The position numbers and the translations under genes were made by a program. From NCBI GenBank assembly GCA_946481095.1, contig CAMLML010000009.1, forward strand, positions 1-64,000: a DNA stretch of 64,000 nt, written 5' to 3'. Positions 45,643 through 55,103 of the stretch are shown here, in pieces (positions within the stretch are counted from its first letter, which is position 1; each line of letters starts with the position of its first letter). Below the pieces are notes generated by a model, which worked only from the letters and a program-made list of their open reading frames with translations, had not been told where the DNA came from and ran no database searches. The DNA is from an uncultured Cellvibrio sp. GTDB lineage: Bacteria; Pseudomonadota; Gammaproteobacteria; Pseudomonadales; Cellvibrionaceae.

Positions 45643-46358
45643 TCTTTTGACCAGGTATTCTTGAGCACGAAATGGTCTAGTGTTTCGAATAATTGCAATG
45701 AGTTGCGGATACAGGGGTCGAGTAATGCAAAGCTAATTGGCCGTTCAATTTTCTCTAACAACAGCTGACAAAATAGGGGGTCTCTACTTATGCCCTGGTT
45801 AGTGAATACCTCCACTGTATAGTGCCCATGATCTAATGACTTTTTTAGACCACTTATTGCGTTCGCTATACGTCCGATTGTGTAATCATAAGATTGAAAA
45901 TCAAAATTAAAACTGCGCAAAGCGGGAATAATTTGAAATGACAGGATATCCGTTATGTGTTCGTCTTCCACGCTAAACATCCACTCTTCTGCATCATGAA
46001 TGTAACGACTAAACAGGGCTACGAAAGCTTCCAGTCTTCCAGAAACGGATTGCTTTTCGCAAATATATAAACTATCTCCTGAACAGCCACTTATACTTTC
46101 AATTTCAATCCTTTTTATTTCATATTTATTCGAATTAATTAAGAAGTCCTTCAAAGACTGATATTCAAACGAGAGCTGATCGAAGTCTTTTATGTACACA
46201 ATAATATTCCGTGAGATTCCTTTTGGGATTTTGGTAAAAATAGTTAAGTTTAGAATATAGGATATAGGTCGATATTCACACAAGAGAACTAAATTAGCTA
46301 CCCCACCAAGATAATACGCACTATAATTCGACGCGTTATCCGCATCATCCGAGCTCAT
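45639..46358 (-). CDS. Unknown soluble protein between halogenase and thiI
   Basis: About 239 residues, no signal peptide or membrane helix, and no recognised domain. Starts at ATG 46358 or 46361 are possible; either places the start codon against or across the thiI ATG (46360) on the other strand. Its stop overlaps the halogenase stop by 4 bp. The composition is AT-richer than its neighbours, with many Ile, Ser and Phe residues. The amino-acid use looks like a real protein (HYTVEVFTNQGISRDP, FCQLLLEKIE), but conservation is unknown. Confidence 0.55.
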   Translation of the reverse strand: MSSDDADNASNYSAYYLGGVANLVLLCEYRPISYILNLTIFTKIPKGISRNIIVYIKDFDQLSFEYQSLKDFLINSNKYEIKRIEIESISGCSGDSLYICEKQSVSGRLEAFVALFSRYIHDAEEWMFSVEDEHITDILSFQIIPALRSFNFDFQSYDYTIGRIANAISGLKKSLDHGHYTVEVFTNQGISRDPLFCQLLLEKIERPISFALLDPCIRNSLQLFETLDHFVLKNTWSKD

Positions 46359-46359
46359 C

Positions 46360-47829
46360 ATGCACTTTATCGTCAAAGTTTTCCCCGAAATCATTATTAA
46401 AAGCCAGCCGGTTCGTCAGCGTTTTATTAAACAATTGCGCGACAATTTGCGCAAAATGTTGACCAATCTTGGTGTGCAGGTACAGGTGCAGCGCGATTGG
46501 GAAAAAATTGAAATTACTTCGACCGTTCAGGACAAGCAATTAACTGCTCAGGTCTCGGATTTATTATCACGCACTCCGGGCATCGCCAATTTTTATCTGG
46601 TGCAAGCTTATCCACTTGGCAACCTGCAAGACATTTACGAAAAAACCTTACTACACTGGGGCGATCAACTTGCCGGAAAAAGTTTTTGTGTCAGGGTAAA
46701 ACGCCACGGAAAACATGAATTCAATTCTGTGCAAATTGAGCAATTTGTTGGCGGCACCCTGTTACATAACACTCAGGCACGCTGCGTTGATTTACATCAT
46801 CCTGAAGTATTGGTGCCGCTGGAAGTAAAAGATAATCGTCTGTTTGTCATCGCTGAAAAAACCCAAGGCATTGGCGGTTATCCATTAGGGACACAAGATG
46901 GGGTTCTGTCATTAATTTCCGGCGGATTTGACTCAACCGTGTCCAGCTATTTGTGTATGAAACGTGGATTGCGCACCAATTATTGCTTTTTTAATTTGGG
47001 TGGTCGCGCACATGAAATTGGCGTGAAGGAAGTGGCTTATTATTTATGGAATAAATTTGGTTCTTCGCATCGTGTAAAATTTGTCAGCATTCCATTTGAT
47101 GAAGTCGTCAAGGAAATTCTGGAAAAAGTTGATAACAGTTATATGGGTGTGATTTTAAAACGCATGATGCTTCGCGCAGCCACAAAAGTAGCAGAAGATT
47201 TGGAGTTGCCTGCCTTGGTAACAGGTGAAAGTGTTGCGCAGGTTTCCAGCCAAACTTTATTAAATTTAAATGCGATTGACCGTGTAACGGATATGTTGGT
47301 ATTGCGCCCACTTTCAACCATGGATAAAGGTGAAATTATTGATCTCTCACGGAAAATAGGTACTGAAACTTTCGCTGCACAGATGCCGGAATATTGTGGC
47401 GTGATTTCTGTCAACCCGACAACCCGCGCAAAACTCTGGCGCGTTGAACAGGAAGAAGCCCATTTTGATATGAGCGTACTTGAACGTGCGCTGGAACAAA
47501 AACATTCACAAAATATTGATGAACTCATTCAGGATCTGGATGCCGACTTGTCTGTTCAATTGGTACAGGACTTACCAATCAACGCCATTGCAATTGATAT
47601 CCGCCACCCGGATGAAGAAGAACATAATCCATTACAAGTTACTCCACTGCTGAAAATTCCTTTTTATCATCTCAATAAAAAATTTCCGGAATTGGATCAA
47701 CAACAAACCTATTATCTCTATTGCCAAAAAGGTGTAATGAGCCAGTTACATGCCGCCAATTTAAAAGATGCCGGTTTCAGCAATGTAGGTGTCTACAGGC
47801 CGGAACCGAAAAGCGCGTGTGCTTTATAA
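46360..47829 (+). CDS. thiI: tRNA 4-thiouridine synthase / thiamine sulfurtransferase ThiI
   Basis: A 489-residue ThiI with the full E. coli layout. N-terminal ferredoxin-like and THUMP domains (about 1-165), a PP-loop adenylation domain with SGGFDSTVSSY (about residue 187), and a C-terminal rhodanese-like domain with the catalytic Cys in YYLYCQKGVMSQLHA (about residue 455). It thiolates U8 of tRNA and passes sulfur to thiazole synthesis. The start abuts the divergent unknown gene. A lipoprotein hydrolase gene follows 3 bp after the stop and is likely in the same transcript. Confidence 0.95.
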   Translation: MHFIVKVFPEIIIKSQPVRQRFIKQLRDNLRKMLTNLGVQVQVQRDWEKIEITSTVQDKQLTAQVSDLLSRTPGIANFYLVQAYPLGNLQDIYEKTLLHWGDQLAGKSFCVRVKRHGKHEFNSVQIEQFVGGTLLHNTQARCVDLHHPEVLVPLEVKDNRLFVIAEKTQGIGGYPLGTQDGVLSLISGGFDSTVSSYLCMKRGLRTNYCFFNLGGRAHEIGVKEVAYYLWNKFGSSHRVKFVSIPFDEVVKEILEKVDNSYMGVILKRMMLRAATKVAEDLELPALVTGESVAQVSSQTLLNLNAIDRVTDMLVLRPLSTMDKGEIIDLSRKIGTETFAAQMPEYCGVISVNPTTRAKLWRVEQEEAHFDMSVLERALEQKHSQNIDELIQDLDADLSVQLVQDLPINAIAIDIRHPDEEEHNPLQVTPLLKIPFYHLNKKFPELDQQQTYYLYCQKGVMSQLHAANLKDAGFSNVGVYRPEPKSACAL

Positions 47830-47832
47830 AAA

Positions 47833-48621
47833 ATGTCGCCAAAAACATGGGTCAACTATTTTTTCTCCGGATTGGCTGTCGCTTTTTTGATGAGTTGTCA
47901 ATCAGTAGAACTGGTTGGTACAGAAGATAAGATATCGGTGCAGGGATTTGATTTATATGCTCGCCGAAATAATTTTCAACCTGCAAAAAAATTACATATC
48001 TATATCGAAGGTGACGGTCGTCCCTGGATAGAGAATCGACTCGCTGTTGATCCAGGCCCTTTTGATCCAGTAGCCTTGTTTCTGATGCAACAAGATCCGT
48101 CCCCTTCTTTTTATTTGGGCCGACCTTGTTATTTTCAATCGAAAGTAGGCCTTCCTGATCAGTGCAATCCTGCTTTATGGACACGCGCGCGCTATTCAAA
48201 AAAAATCGTGGATATTTTAATTGCAGCACTGAACTCCCAATCAGATTTGGCAACATACGATGAATGGATTTTAATTGGTCACAGTGGCGGTGGAACCCTC
48301 GCATACTTAATGGCCCAGGAATTACCCAAAGTAAAAACCGTCGTCGCCATTTCCAGCAATCTGAATGTCACGGCATGGACAAATCATCATCAATACACCC
48401 CGCTTGATTGGTCTCTCGACCCTGCTCAATTACAACCCAAAAAATCCCTGCGAGTTTTTTATCTGAGCGGAGGCAAAGACAAAAATGTTCCGCTCGAATT
48501 GAATAAAACTTTTTTGGAAAAAATCAACGCAACTATTATTTCCCAACCTGGTTACAATCACTCTTGTTGTTGGGAAAAGGAGTGGAGGAAGGTTTTGCAG
48601 ATGATTAATGTTGAAAATTAA
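47833..48621 (+). CDS. Alpha/beta hydrolase lipoprotein
   Basis: A 262-residue protein with a lipoprotein signal ending LMSC near residue 18. A hydrolase fold follows: oxyanion strand KLHIYIEGDGRPW, nucleophile elbow GHSGGGT (Ser about residue 140), an acid in SGGKDKNVP and a final His in GYNHSCCW. The double Cys near the His is unusual. Substrate unknown, and an outer-membrane location is likely. It sits 3 bp after thiI and ends before a strong bidirectional terminator. Confidence 0.78.
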   Translation: MSPKTWVNYFFSGLAVAFLMSCQSVELVGTEDKISVQGFDLYARRNNFQPAKKLHIYIEGDGRPWIENRLAVDPGPFDPVALFLMQQDPSPSFYLGRPCYFQSKVGLPDQCNPALWTRARYSKKIVDILIAALNSQSDLATYDEWILIGHSGGGTLAYLMAQELPKVKTVVAISSNLNVTAWTNHHQYTPLDWSLDPAQLQPKKSLRVFYLSGGKDKNVPLELNKTFLEKINATIISQPGYNHSCCWEKEWRKVLQMINVEN

Positions 48622-48667
48622 TTTGCGAGACTTTTGCACTGTGTGACGATAACGGGAATCCCAAAAT

Positions 48668-48696
48668 AAAAAAGCCTCCTTGCGGAGGCTTTTTTA
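48668..48696. terminator. Bidirectional terminator
   Basis: GCCTCC-ttgc-GGAGGC flanked by A6 and T6, between the convergent ends of the hydrolase and GH43 genes. Confidence 0.9.
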
Positions 48697-48709
48697 TTTT
48701 ATTTCATCT

Positions 48710-51082
48710 TCAGTTGGATTTAATTCCCCATATCGCAGTGCCGTCCGAAGACAGTGCACTAAAAGTAATTTCAAATCGATTGCGAACTTGATTCCATTGT
48801 CGTGACACTACACCGCGATAAGTGGTTCCACTGAGAACCAATGTTGTTGTTCGGGTGTTGGCATCGAAAGTCCAGCTACCGGATTGCGCACCGGAAATGC
48901 TTCCACCACTGGCGAGTTGGATATCACTGGAAGATTTTATGGTTGCCGAAATGTCTTTGCCGTGATTGATCAATTGATAAGTGCCGGCAATTTCACTGGC
49001 TGCAACAGCTTCCAATACTGCACGACTTTGGTTTGCGTTGGTTGCATCAATTTTTTCAGCGTAACGCAATGGAGAAACAACTGGCCAACCATCAGCATTG
49101 AAGAAAAATTCATGTGTGCGCACTTCATGTTGTTCGCCACGACCAGGGAAGCGGGTGTGGAAGACCAGGAAATATTGGCCTGTACTTGTTTTGCGATAAG
49201 CAGAGTTGTGACCTGGTGAAACATAGCCCAGAACATTGTTGGTTCCGCCAAACACATGGTTACCCATGAGTTTTACTCCGTGAGGAGCAATGCTGGCGTC
49301 ATCAAACAAGGGCAAGCTTGCATTGGATTTCACGTTGCTCATGCTGGTGCCCTTGGCATCCACATAGGGACCATTTGGATTACTCGAACGGGCGACACGA
49401 ATGTTGTACGCACCATCAGCACCCAAGCCACCAAAACTCACAAACATGTAGTAATAGTTGGTTTCAGGACTGTAGATGATGTAAGGGCCTTCAATACGTG
49501 CATGGTTACCACCCATCAGGTGTTTGCCATAACCCTGACCGGAAAGCGGGAAGCCGGTAGTCGCATTCAATTCCATAATGAATATGCCGCCTGAATAAGA
49601 CCCGTAGACCATCCAGAGGCGATTGTTCTTGTCTTTAAACACTGTTGGATCAACCACATTGGGATGTATCTGGGCGTTGTAGACTGTTCCGTCTTCACTG
49701 GTTTGTCCCCACATGCCGGAGCGAAGGATCAGGCCATTATCTGAGTAAGGCCCCTGAACGCTGGAAGCGGATGCAATACCCAAGGCAGATACAGGCGAGT
49801 CACCTTTACAAGCATTGTAATACATCAGGTAACGGCCATTTACATAGGCAACGTCCGGCGCCCAGAGGGTAGTGGTTTGCGCCCAGCTCAAAGCTTCGGA
49901 AAGCTCGCTGTTTACGTTGTTGAATATAGGGTTGCTGCTGTTTACGCCATCAGCCACGCGAGTCCAGTTGGTAAGATCAGCCGAACGTGCAACCGAAAGA
50001 TGTGATCCAAAAACATAGTATTGGTTGTTGGCAAAAATCACCGATGGATCGTGCACCGCAATATTGGTAAAGCTGGGGGTCACAAAACTGATTGGTGCAG
50101 TGACTGAACCACAAGTGGCTGCCGTCACACTGGGTCCACTCACAACCATGTTGTCGATATTGCCTAACCCAAGACTGCTGGTGGCTTGCAGGCGGACACT
50201 ATGAGTGCCGACATCCAGCCATACCGTATCGCTCTGGCTATCAGCCCATGTGGTCCAGGAACCGGTAGACGCAAAACCAATATTGGAAGTAAGGTTGCCA
50301 TCGATAATTACATCGCCAGGTCGCGCGGCCGAACCTACATTGGCGTAGCGCCATTTGAAACTGTAATAGCCCGCCGTTCTTACACTGATTGACCAATTAA
50401 CTCCTGAACCACTGGCATTGGTAGTATTGGCAAAACCACCCCCTGTGAACCCGGTGTTGTTACTATCGATTGTGCCTTCCACCGAACAAAATCCCGACTG
50501 GTTTTCTTGCAAAGTGATGCTAACGCCGTTTGAAACCGAACTGGTACTTGATGATCGCGAGGAACTGGACAGACTTGACGATATTGATGAAGACGACAGG
50601 GATGATCGTGAAGATGAAGAGACAGAGGAAGAAGAAACCAACGAGCGTGAAGATGACACAGAAGAACGCGAGGAACTGGAAATACTGGATGACCGACTTG
50701 AAGATCTCGATGATGACATCTGGGTTCCGCTACAGATACTGCCTGTCACTGCGGGTGTTTCAACCGCACCATTGGCATTGACTTGTACACCAAACGCCAC
50801 AGTTTGCCCGGGTTGTATGCTGGCATTCCAGCTCATGTTGGTTGCGGTATAAGGATTGGAACCTGTCAATGTCGCATTCCAACTACTGCTGATCCTGTTA
50901 TTGACGTAATTCCAACTGACACTCCAACCATTGATTGCTGAAGTGCCGGTATTAGTGATTTCAATACTGGCTGTAGCACCGCTACCCCAGTTATTGGTTA
51001 GCCTATATGTGCAGTTGGCAGTCTGCGCCAGTGAGCTTTGCGCTACAAATAAGGCTGATATCAAAAGCAGTTTTTTAAGCAT
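48710..51082 (-). CDS. Secreted GH43 arabinanase with CBM2 and CBM6-like modules
   Basis: A 790-residue secreted enzyme. Signal peptide about 1-19. CBM2 at about 20-118 (CTYRLTNNWGSG, WSVSWNY). A Ser/Arg linker lies at about 120-185, and a CBM6/35-like module at about 187-335 (GFTGGGFANTTNASGSGVNW). The GH43 five-bladed propeller spans about 345-690, with catalytic Asp in AVHDPSVIF, Asp in VVDPTVFKDK and Glu in ARIEGPYIIY. A C-terminal beta domain (about 690-790, GTYQLINHGKDIS) is typical of Abn2-type endo-1,5-alpha-arabinanases. It probably cleaves arabinan in pectin side chains. Monocistronic. Confidence 0.87.
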   Translation of the reverse strand: MLKKLLLISALFVAQSSLAQTANCTYRLTNNWGSGATASIEITNTGTSAINGWSVSWNYVNNRISSSWNATLTGSNPYTATNMSWNASIQPGQTVAFGVQVNANGAVETPAVTGSICSGTQMSSSRSSSRSSSISSSSRSSVSSSRSLVSSSSVSSSSRSSLSSSSISSSLSSSSRSSSTSSVSNGVSITLQENQSGFCSVEGTIDSNNTGFTGGGFANTTNASGSGVNWSISVRTAGYYSFKWRYANVGSAARPGDVIIDGNLTSNIGFASTGSWTTWADSQSDTVWLDVGTHSVRLQATSSLGLGNIDNMVVSGPSVTAATCGSVTAPISFVTPSFTNIAVHDPSVIFANNQYYVFGSHLSVARSADLTNWTRVADGVNSSNPIFNNVNSELSEALSWAQTTTLWAPDVAYVNGRYLMYYNACKGDSPVSALGIASASSVQGPYSDNGLILRSGMWGQTSEDGTVYNAQIHPNVVDPTVFKDKNNRLWMVYGSYSGGIFIMELNATTGFPLSGQGYGKHLMGGNHARIEGPYIIYSPETNYYYMFVSFGGLGADGAYNIRVARSSNPNGPYVDAKGTSMSNVKSNASLPLFDDASIAPHGVKLMGNHVFGGTNNVLGYVSPGHNSAYRKTSTGQYFLVFHTRFPGRGEQHEVRTHEFFFNADGWPVVSPLRYAEKIDATNANQSRAVLEAVAASEIAGTYQLINHGKDISATIKSSSDIQLASGGSISGAQSGSWTFDANTRTTTLVLSGTTYRGVVSRQWNQVRNRFEITFSALSSDGTAIWGIKSN

Positions 51083-51313
51083 GATGAGTGCCCTCGTGAA
51101 ATGATCGATTTGCGAGTATCACTGGAATTGCGGCTAAAAAAACTTTTGAATATTTTTATACTTGTTAGCTCAAACCCATGACCGATGGGCAGGATTGCTC
51201 GCGATGTGCCTGAAGAAAATCAGAAACGGCACTCTACGTTTTGTCTGATAAGTTATCTTTGCGTTAGAGCACAAATACGGCAGGTTTGTCCCATATATCA
51301 TATGAATTTTTCC

Positions 51314-51339
51314 GTCATTCCCACCTTTGCGGGAAGGAC
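51314..51339. repeat. GTCATTCCC-type dispersed inverted repeat
   Basis: GTCATTCCC and GGGAAGGAC form an imperfect stem in the gap between the GH43 and opgH genes. It resembles the element at 63146-63171 and the widespread proteobacterial GTCATTCCCGC repeats. Confidence 0.5.
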
Positions 51340-51351
51340 GATACTTGTCGC

Positions 51352-53307
51352 TTAACGAATCACTTTCACAAAATGTTCCAAAGGCGGGTGCGGCATATCA
51401 ACCCAATTGTTTTCGGGAAGAGGGGGAATGGGGGCAGGCTCCTGCAGTTTTGGATGATCCTGTGCCAACAACTTATCCAATTCGTTGAGTGCGAAATCGT
51501 TTTGCGTTTCGCTAGGACAAAGAAAAATCTTATGACGGCGGCAATTATTTCCCCAATCCAAACTACTGGAATAACGAACCAGAGGCGCTGCGAAAACCAA
51601 ACCGACCAATACCGGAATCAGCCACCAGAAAAATACCGGGGCATATTTAAACGTCATCAATCCCCAGATTAATGCAATGATTGACAGTTTCGATGTTCGG
51701 GCAAAAGCTTCCTTCCAGGTTAATAATCTTCCTTCTCGATCCTGTGCTTCCCAACTGACCTTGAATCCGAGTAATACTGAAATAACAAAATAAGCATGGA
51801 AAGCCATCATGATCGGAGCAATTAATACCGCAAAAAAAGTTTCGACTGTTGCCCCTTTTATAATCGCCCTGACACCGCCAAATGTTTTTCTTCTATGCAC
51901 AAGCGTAACCAAAGTGCCCATTATTTTGGGGCCCATTAATAAAATAGTGGTTAATAAAATAAGTGCGATAATCAGCTCTGTTTTTGCAATCGGCCAATCA
52001 GGATAAAGCTGATAGGTTTCGGTGAAATACACATTGGAATTCAATGCGCGAACAACCGCATCGGCGGTTGAAAGTACCAACATCAACAGCCAGATTAACG
52101 ATGTGACATAAGCAAGCGCACCAAAGAAAAAATGACAACGACTGATGGGATGCAACCCGGGTAAATCGATAATGCCCAAATGCTGGATATTGCCTTGAAC
52201 CCAACGTCGGTCGCGTGTGGCGTAATCGATAATATTACAAGGCACTTCTTCATAACTGCCTTCCAGATCCGCCAGTAAAATCACATCCCAATTGGCACGA
52301 CGCAACATAGCGGCTTCAACAAAATCGTGACTGAGTATGTCTCCGCCAAAAGGTGCACGACCACCCAAACTTGGCAAGCCACAATGATCGATAAAGGCAC
52401 GTAAACGAATAATGGCATTGTGTCCCCAATAATTGGCTGCATCGGTTTGCCAAAAAGCCAAACCTGTGGCCAGCATGGGGCTATAAAGTACCGCTGCAAA
52501 CTGTACAAAGCGACCAAAAAAAGTGGTTTGACGAACAGGAATTGGAACCGTTTGAATTAATCCTGTACGAGGATTGGCTTGCATCTGACGCACTAAAGTT
52601 AACAGGCACTCCCCGGTCATGATCGAGTCAGCATCCAATACAATCATGTGCTCATAATTGCTGCCCCAACGCTGGCAAAATTCAGCAAGATTTCCTACTT
52701 TTCTACCAATATTTTTTTCGCGACGACGATAAAAAACCTGTTGTGATAAATGACCCAGACGTTCGGTTAATTGTTGCCAGGCATCGCGTTCGGCTTGTGC
52801 TATGTCCGGCTTGGTGGTGTCGCTCAACATGAAAAAATCAAAATGGGATAATTCCCCGGTTTTTTCCAGTGATCGCAAAGTCGCTTCAAACCCGGCGATG
52901 ATCCGACGAGTGTCTTCGTTGTAAACCGGCATCACAACCGCCGTGCGGGTGGTGATTGGCAATAGCTCGGCAGTGAGTTTTTTTTGTCGCGTCAGGTTGA
53001 GCGGATCAATCTGGAAAAGTTGTAACACAAAACCAATAAACCCACTCCAGAATGAAATGGCCAGCCAGGAAAAACTCAGGGCAAATAACATCAGAATGAC
53101 GGTTTCAAGTGCGGTTAGCTCATTCGCACTTAAAATTTCATACATCATGTAAACGCCCCACACACTGGTCACCAGACTCAGGCCACTGAACAACCAGCGG
53201 CGCAAGGATTTATAGGGCAGGTGTATGGCATCACGGGGCTGCCCTGATAAATCCGCAGGGACAATCGGTGTATGAAGTTTACTGGATGGCGTCTGGGTAC
53301 CAGACAT
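51352..53307 (-). CDS. opgH: Glucans biosynthesis glucosyltransferase H (OpgH)
   Basis: A 651-residue inner-membrane GT2 enzyme. Two N-terminal helices (about 35-85), a cytoplasmic glycosyltransferase domain with VLDADSIMTG (DxD), SHDFVEAAML and RDRRWVQGNIQ (the QxxRW position), and several C-terminal helices. It polymerises and exports beta-1,2-linked osmoregulated periplasmic glucans with OpgG. It is shorter than the roughly 850 residues of E. coli OpgH, like the Xanthomonas form. Its start lies 29 bp inside the end of opgG, so the genes are co-translated. Confidence 0.93.
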   Translation of the reverse strand: MSGTQTPSSKLHTPIVPADLSGQPRDAIHLPYKSLRRWLFSGLSLVTSVWGVYMMYEILSANELTALETVILMLFALSFSWLAISFWSGFIGFVLQLFQIDPLNLTRQKKLTAELLPITTRTAVVMPVYNEDTRRIIAGFEATLRSLEKTGELSHFDFFMLSDTTKPDIAQAERDAWQQLTERLGHLSQQVFYRRREKNIGRKVGNLAEFCQRWGSNYEHMIVLDADSIMTGECLLTLVRQMQANPRTGLIQTVPIPVRQTTFFGRFVQFAAVLYSPMLATGLAFWQTDAANYWGHNAIIRLRAFIDHCGLPSLGGRAPFGGDILSHDFVEAAMLRRANWDVILLADLEGSYEEVPCNIIDYATRDRRWVQGNIQHLGIIDLPGLHPISRCHFFFGALAYVTSLIWLLMLVLSTADAVVRALNSNVYFTETYQLYPDWPIAKTELIIALILLTTILLMGPKIMGTLVTLVHRRKTFGGVRAIIKGATVETFFAVLIAPIMMAFHAYFVISVLLGFKVSWEAQDREGRLLTWKEAFARTSKLSIIALIWGLMTFKYAPVFFWWLIPVLVGLVFAAPLVRYSSSLDWGNNCRRHKIFLCPSETQNDFALNELDKLLAQDHPKLQEPAPIPPLPENNWVDMPHPPLEHFVKVIR

Positions 53308-54904
53308 AACTCCACACCTCGCTCAAGCGTTGATCACGTAATTTCAGGAATAAACGCATGTCCGCGACTTTGTTTCCTTCGGGTTCCAGTTTGAATGATG
53401 CGCGCCAGGTACGGCCATCGGGTAATTGGCGAATCACCAGCTCACTGACCTCGCCTGCCGATTTTTGCATTTCAGCAACCAGAGGGGCATCGGGAGACAG
53501 GTTATCCAGTTCGCCGCCCCGGAAATCGATAATAAATTTGCGCTTGCTGCGCGGCGGTGGATCAGCCTGACCCGGATTGGCACCCCAGCCAATACGCGTC
53601 CGTATCACTTTTGCACCCGAATTCTCCGGTAGGTGTTCATCAAAACTGCGCAGGCGGTACTTGAAAGTGGCGCTGCCACCCGCTTTCATGGGTTTTTCCG
53701 GCACCCAGTAAGCCACTATGTTGTCATTGGTTTCACTGTCGCTAGGGATTTCTACCAATTCGGCACGACCCTTACCCCAGTTGCCCTCCGGCATGATCCA
53801 CATGCTCGGGCGTTTTTCGTAGCGAGCTTCCATGTCCATGTAATGTTCAAAATCACGGTCGCGTTGCAACAGGCCGAAACCACGAGGATTCTCATCCATC
53901 ATTGAAGAAACGCGCAAACTGCGGTGATTGCTGATGGGTCGCCAGATCCACTCACCATTGGCAGCCGCCATTAATAGTCCATCTGAATCGTGGACTTCCG
54001 GACGAAAGTCATCAACGTAACGAGTATGGTTTTCACCCCACATGTACATACTGGTGAGCGGAGCAACACCCAGTTTCAAAATATCCTTGCGCGCGAATAA
54101 ACGAGCCTCAACCAACATTTCTGTAGGAGCTCCGGGCAAAATTTCAAATCGATAAGCGCCGGTAATGGAGGGACTGTCCAGCAACGCATACATCACCATG
54201 CGGGTATCGGCAGGAGCAGGTTTGACCAGCCAAAATTCGCGAAAAACCGGAAACTCTTCACCCTTGGGTTCTGCTGTATCTATAGCCAATCCCCGCGCAG
54301 ACAAACCATAAGCCAGCCCGGGACCCACCATACGGAAATAGGAAGCGCCCTGAAACACCACAAATTCATCCTTATATTCATTACTGTTTAATGGGTAATG
54401 AACACGGAAACCTGCAAAACCAATATTGTCCGGCGCAACACCGGCTAGTGGTGCCGCAGGTCCATCGTAATTAAAAAATTCCTGTTTGAACTGCACGTAG
54501 GAGTCTGCACTGTCAGTCGCCATGTGTAGCACTATGGGCTCACGATATAAAAATCCCGGATGAAAAAGTTGCAATTCAAACAAGGATTCGTTGTGCCAGA
54601 TAGATGCCTCGGGACGGAAACGAATTGAACGGTATTGGTCGTAATTCATTTGTGAAAGAGCATCAGGAATATTGGTTTCCAATGCTTTATATTCGCGCTT
54701 GGCCAACAATTTGGCTCGTGAACTGACAGCATCAAACAATTGTGATTGGCCAAATTCTGTACCCTGCGCAGGAGACAAAGGCAAAGCCGGTGCTGACGAC
54801 TGGGCCTGTGAGTTCATACACAAGGCAGAGAGCAAAAGCGCGTATGAAATCCATGATGCATTTTTTTTGTAACAGGTTAACTTACTGGCGATGAAATACT
54901 TCAT
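53279..54904 (-). CDS. opgG: Periplasmic glucans biosynthesis protein OpgG
   Basis: A 541-residue periplasmic protein. ATG 54904 is chosen because it gives a proper signal peptide (ending NSQAQS near residue 35) after GGAG; the longer frame to 55075 has none. The MdoG domain is recognised by FDAVSSRAKLLAKREYKAL, LSARGLAIDTAEPKGEEFP and MYMWGENHTRYVDDFRPEVHDSDG (here described in pieces). OpgG shapes the branching of periplasmic glucan. First gene of the opgGH operon, divergent from a hybrid kinase gene. Confidence 0.93.
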   Translation of the reverse strand: MKYFIASKLTCYKKNASWISYALLLSALCMNSQAQSSAPALPLSPAQGTEFGQSQLFDAVSSRAKLLAKREYKALETNIPDALSQMNYDQYRSIRFRPEASIWHNESLFELQLFHPGFLYREPIVLHMATDSADSYVQFKQEFFNYDGPAAPLAGVAPDNIGFAGFRVHYPLNSNEYKDEFVVFQGASYFRMVGPGLAYGLSARGLAIDTAEPKGEEFPVFREFWLVKPAPADTRMVMYALLDSPSITGAYRFEILPGAPTEMLVEARLFARKDILKLGVAPLTSMYMWGENHTRYVDDFRPEVHDSDGLLMAAANGEWIWRPISNHRSLRVSSMMDENPRGFGLLQRDRDFEHYMDMEARYEKRPSMWIMPEGNWGKGRAELVEIPSDSETNDNIVAYWVPEKPMKAGGSATFKYRLRSFDEHLPENSGAKVIRTRIGWGANPGQADPPPRSKRKFIIDFRGGELDNLSPDAPLVAEMQKSAGEVSELVIRQLPDGRTWRASFKLEPEGNKVADMRLFLKLRDQRLSEVWSYVWYPDAIQ

Positions 54905-55103
54905 CAAAACCGTCTCCGTATTCTTAAGCGGGGGGAAATTATCAACAGACTGCAGCCCAGTGGCCGGGCAGGTTGCGATTGTAATACAAGATGGAATGCT
55001 TGTCGTATGGCAAATGGAAAGATAATTCGAAACTTGGGCAACGACTGCTACACTCAACAGGTCGAGGGACTTCAACTAAAAAACAAGTCTTCACAGGAAA
55101 GCT

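Noticed and set aside
50418..50852. Plus-strand open frame of 144 codons, very acidic (Asp/Glu/Arg repeats)
   Set aside because: It is the antisense shadow of the Ser/Arg linker and CBM2 of the GH43 enzyme. Repeated Ser codons read backwards give Asp/Glu-rich frames.
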